Below the pieces are notes generated by a model. It was not told the origin of the DNA. It ran no database searches and worked only from the letters and a program-made list of their open reading frames with translations. This document shows positions 14,703 to 16,727 of a DNA stretch of 16,727 nucleotides, piece by piece (the first letter of the stretch is position 1; every line of letters begins with the position of its first letter). Both the position numbers and the translations under genes were made by a program. Origin of the DNA: CBINFS01 sp966250015 (GTDB taxonomy: Bacteria; Bacteroidota; Rhodothermia; Rhodothermales; DASSAV01); contig CBINFS010000064.1 of NCBI GenBank assembly GCA_966250015.1, forward strand, positions 1 through 16,727, in the 5' to 3' direction.

Positions 14703-15512
14703 ATGCCGAGGAATATGTCTACAGCGCTTCGTTCGATCTGGGTATGGGCCGCCATTTCGGTGCTGATTCTCGTGTGGCTGCCGCTGCTTGTCGTCGTCCG
14801 CCTCTTCGACCGGGACCCCGCCCGGTACACGACGGGCCGGTGGTTTCGCAGGCTCGGCGTCATGATGACCAAGGTGAACCCGTTCTGGACCATCGAGGTG
14901 TCGGGCGAGAAGATCGAGAACCCGCGCCGTCCCTACGTCGTGGTGAGCAATCACCAGTCGTTCGCCGACATCCCGATCATCAGCCTCCTGCCCTGGGAGA
15001 TGAAGTGGGTCGCGAAGATCGAGCTGCTCAAGATCCCCATCGTGGGCTGGATGATGCAGCTCGCGGGCGACATCCCCGTGAATCGGCAGGACCGTATGAG
15101 CCGCGCCAAGGTGCTCGTCCACGCGAAGGAGTACCTGCGGAAAAAATGCTCCGTGATGTTCTTCCCCGAGGGCACCCGCTCGAAGGACGGCCGCCTGCTT
15201 CCCTTTACCGACGGCGCCTTCCGGCTCGCCGTATCCGCCGGCGTGCCCGTGCTGCCCCTCGTGATCGACGGCACCAGCAACGCCCTGCCCAAGAATAGCT
15301 GGAAGTTCGGCAAGACGGACGTCTTCCGGCTGAAGGTGCTCCCGCCGATCGAAACCGAAGGCATGAAGTCCGACGACGTGCCGGCGCTCCGCGACCGCGT
15401 GCGGAACATGATCCTCGACCAGCTCGCCGCCTGGCGCGGCGTCACCCCCGAACTGGTCGACAGCACCGCCACTTCCCCCATCCAAGCCACCCAGAAGCAA
15501 ACTGACGCCTGA
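14703..15512 (+). CDS. plsC: 1-acyl-sn-glycerol-3-phosphate acyltransferase
   Basis: This is a 269-aa inner-membrane acyltransferase that adds the second acyl chain to lysophosphatidic acid to give phosphatidic acid in phospholipid synthesis. It has an N-terminal hydrophobic segment (WVWAAISVLILVWLPLLVVV), the acyltransferase box NHQSFAD (NH-x4-D), the substrate motif FFPEGTRS, and a third block VPVLPLVIDGT. The C-terminal tail after about residue 245 is polar and not conserved. The ATG at 14703 is kept. The ATG at 14715 is also possible, though GAGGA lies only 2 nt before it. The 152-bp gap to the radical SAM gene is AT-rich at 14630-14655, but I cannot place a promoter with confidence. Confidence 0.92.
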   Translation: MPRNMSTALRSIWVWAAISVLILVWLPLLVVVRLFDRDPARYTTGRWFRRLGVMMTKVNPFWTIEVSGEKIENPRRPYVVVSNHQSFADIPIISLLPWEMKWVAKIELLKIPIVGWMMQLAGDIPVNRQDRMSRAKVLVHAKEYLRKKCSVMFFPEGTRSKDGRLLPFTDGAFRLAVSAGVPVLPLVIDGTSNALPKNSWKFGKTDVFRLKVLPPIETEGMKSDDVPALRDRVRNMILDQLAAWRGVTPELVDSTATSPIQATQKQTDA

Positions 15513-15657
15513 TTATCCCTGCGCCCACGTCATTTCGGGCTCAGAAGGACAAGTGTCGTACACACCTCGTCCCCCATCCCGGAAAAACCGAGGCCCCGTA
15601 AAAACATAAAGACTCTATAAATAGACGTTCCCCTCCCCGCCACTCTGGAACCCTTCA

Positions 15658-15686
15658 TTGAAATCTGCATTCATTCGCCTTACCTT
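15658..15686 (+). promoter_or_regulatory. promoter of the tRNA-Gln gene
   Basis: TTGAAA (15658-15663), a 17-nt spacer and TACCTT (15681-15686) form a -35/-10 pair that also fits the Bacteroidota TTG/TAnnTT pattern. It ends 26 nt before the tRNA, as expected for a tRNA promoter. The rest of 15513-15657 shows nothing I can identify. Confidence 0.6.
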
Positions 15687-15712
15687 ACAGTTCTACGTGC
15701 TGCACACAACAC

Positions 15713-15785
15713 TGCCCTGTAGCTCAATTGGCAGAGCACCTGACTCTGGATCAGGGGGTTTCAGGTTCGAATCCTGACAGGGCAG
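15713..15785 (+). tRNA. tRNA-Gln(CTG)
   Basis: A complete cloverleaf can be folded. The acceptor stem TGCCCTG pairs with CAGGGCA, beginning with the U1-A72 pair typical of glutamine tRNAs. The D-arm is GCTCAATTGGCAGAGC. The anticodon arm CCTGA-CTCTGGA-TCAGG has anticodon CTG, and the T-arm contains GGTTCGAATCC. The discriminator is G. The 3' CCA is not encoded, since GCCT follows. The 3' half is overlapped by the recombinase remnant on the opposite strand, so it is the probable integration target of that element. Confidence 0.95.
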
Positions 15786-16498
15786 CCTGATAGGATGCCG
15801 GTCTCCAAAAGGGGGTCGGCATCGTTTGTTTTCTGCGTTTTTCCGCTCAGAAGGGCGATTATGTCACTCTTCGGGCTGGTTCGAAAACTTCCATCTTTGT
15901 AGATCAGCTTCTTGGGGAAGATCGAACCAAGCAAGATGTGCTTAACCCGATAGTCGGCGGCAGCGTACACGTCGCCGAGTCTTGAGAGCAGCTCAACGGC
16001 ATACCGTAGCTGCTCAGCGAACCCTTGTTCAGGCTCTTCCGCCTGTTCCAGATCAAGCCTCAACCTACCAAGTTCTTCCTGGCATCTGCTCCGGTAACGC
16101 TGATAGGACTCCCTGTCCAGCTCCCCCTCGACGAACATATCGGTAGCCCGTACGAGCCTTTTCTCGAGCGAGGAGATGCTTTCACGCAATTGAGCCACCT
16201 TACGAGACCGTGCAGACTTCTCTTCGTGCGCCAGATCTTCGATGATGTGCTCGTACAACGTGGCTACTTCGGGTGAAATCTTGATCTGGTTCAGGTAGTG
16301 TGCCAGCTTGATGTTAGCAGTCTCGGCACGGAAACGAGACTGCCCGCAGTGGTGACAGTGGTAGTACCAATACCGCCCACCGTTTCCTTTCGATGCGCTT
16401 CCCGTCAACAAGTCCATGCAGGATGGACACAAGAGGTGCCCACGAAGAACCAGCTCGGGGCAAAGGACGCAGGAGCGGCCGCCAGACGTTGTACCGGT
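15761..16498 (-). pseudogene. large serine recombinase, 3' remnant (zinc ribbon, coiled coil, C-terminus)
   Basis: About 245 C-terminal residues of a site-specific serine recombinase/integrase remain. The recognisable part starts with ELVLRGHLLCPSCMDLLTGSASKG and YWYYHCHHCGQSRF, the recombinase zinc beta ribbon with both Cys pairs intact (CPSC and CHHC). It continues with a long coiled-coil helix region (SARSRKVAQLRESISSLEKRLVRATDMFVEGELDRESYQRYRSRCQEELGRLRLDLEQAEE) and the family's final helix. The N-terminal resolvase catalytic domain and the recombinase domain, normally some 300 or more residues, are absent. The open frame runs into a CRISPR repeat, from which it borrows a start codon. The last residues (GCPVRIRT) are translated from the tRNA-Gln gene. 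It cannot encode an active recombinase and is a relic of an element integrated at the tRNA. Confidence 0.85.
15794..15833 (+). terminator. rho-independent terminator of tRNA-Gln
   Basis: GATGCCG (15794-15800) pairs with CGGCATC (15817-15823), extended by GTCTCC/GGGGGT with wobble pairs around an AAAA loop and followed by GTTTGTTTT. It begins 8 nt after the tRNA. The same bases encode residues near the C-terminus of the recombinase remnant on the other strand. Confidence 0.8.
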
Positions 16499-16500
16499 AC
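16491..16500. repeat. perfect 10-nt palindrome at the recombinase-CRISPR junction
   Basis: GTACCGGTAC is self-complementary and sits exactly where the recombinase remnant ends and the first CRISPR repeat starts. Its right end shares the CGGT of the repeat start, so it may be a decayed further repeat edge or a breakpoint scar. Confidence 0.4.
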
Positions 16501-16727
16501 GGTTCATCCCCACGGGTGCGGGGATATGGGCAGACGCGGTAATTGCGACCGCCGCAGCTCCGGTTCATCCCCACGGGTGCGGGGATAGGTTCCCCTCGCG
16601 CGAGGCCGGCCGGTTCATCACCGGTTCATCCCCACGGGTGCGGGGATAGGCCATTATTCCTCGTTTTCAGCGTCTAATAATCCGGTTCATCCCCACGGGT
16701 GCGGGGATAGGGACGATCCTCGCTCAC
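16500..16727 (-). CRISPR. type I-E-like CRISPR array, leader-distal end, incomplete
   Basis: Four repeats of 29 nt start at 16500, 16561, 16622 and 16683, an exact 61-nt period with three 32-nt spacers (16529-16560, 16590-16621, 16651-16682) and a fourth spacer cut by the window end. The repeat core on the plus strand is CGGTTCATCCCC, then ACGGGT, then GCGGGGATAGG. The boundary is ambiguous by one base. The reverse strand aligns with the E. coli I-E repeat: CCCCGC and GTGGGG form the stem with a G-U wobble, followed by an ATGAACCG handle like ATAAACCG. On the plus strand the same position would be an A-C mismatch, so the array is read on the minus strand. The 16500 copy differs at its edge (ATATG for ATAGG), as expected of the oldest repeat. 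No cas genes are in the window. Confidence 0.93.

Noticed and set aside
13522..14766. 414-aa open frame on the plus strand
   Set aside because: It is antisense to the radical SAM gene, is Arg/His/Gln-rich, and lacks any domain. The minus-strand gene has clear motifs.
14340..15500. 386-aa open frame on the minus strand
   Set aside because: It is antisense to plsC and runs into a frame of the radical SAM gene. It is a compositional shadow.
16298..16649. Short frames encoding HPHGCGD/SSPRVRG-type peptides
   Set aside because: These are translations of CRISPR repeats, a well-known artefact.

Overview
The window reads as chromosomal DNA from a moderately GC-rich Gram-negative bacterium, most likely of the Bacteroidota/Rhodothermota type. 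Evidence for this is an outer-membrane TonB-dependent receptor, lipoprotein and periplasmic signal peptides, few good Shine-Dalgarno sites, TTG/TAnnTTTG-like promoter candidates, a Bacteroidota-style large serine recombinase and an Anabaena-sensory-rhodopsin-transducer (ASRT) homologue. The taxonomic call is inference from protein style, not from a search.

Layout. 1-242: a strong rho-independent terminator of an upstream gene outside the window, then a tRNA T-arm-like scrap. 243-5079 (+): housekeeping genes purL (purine synthesis), trxA with a good terminator, then trxB followed closely by a BON-LysM lipoprotein. 5091-5954 (-): a DMT-family transporter converging on the lipoprotein gene. 6137-6511 (+): the ASRT homologue, converging on a secreted YdjC/ChbG-type deacetylase (6530-7480, -) that has its own clear sigma70-like promoter. 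7616-9694 (-): a TonB-dependent receptor with a TTG start. 9695-10071: a structured non-coding stretch with an orphan minus-strand terminator and a long-range inverted repeat.

10072-13476 (+): three translationally coupled genes encoding a papain/C39-like cysteine peptidase, a RimK-type ATP-grasp ligase with an RLAN-like N-terminal domain, and a GCS2-type carboxylate-amine ligase. This is the most interesting block. It looks like a complete ligase-ligase-peptidase module for making or trimming an amide- or peptide-linked product whose identity is unknown. It is followed tail-to-tail by a PA0069-type radical SAM gene (-), and then by plsC (+).

15513-16727: the accessory end. A tRNA-Gln(CTG) with promoter and terminator is overlapped by the 3' remnant of a large serine recombinase on the opposite strand. 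Only the zinc ribbon, coiled coil and C-terminus remain. The remnant is cut off exactly where a type I-E-like CRISPR array begins (29-nt repeat, 32-nt spacers, 61-nt period). The array leaves the window on the right. Its repeat polarity indicates transcription on the minus strand, so the leader and any cas genes should lie beyond the right edge and the recombinase side is the old, leader-distal end.
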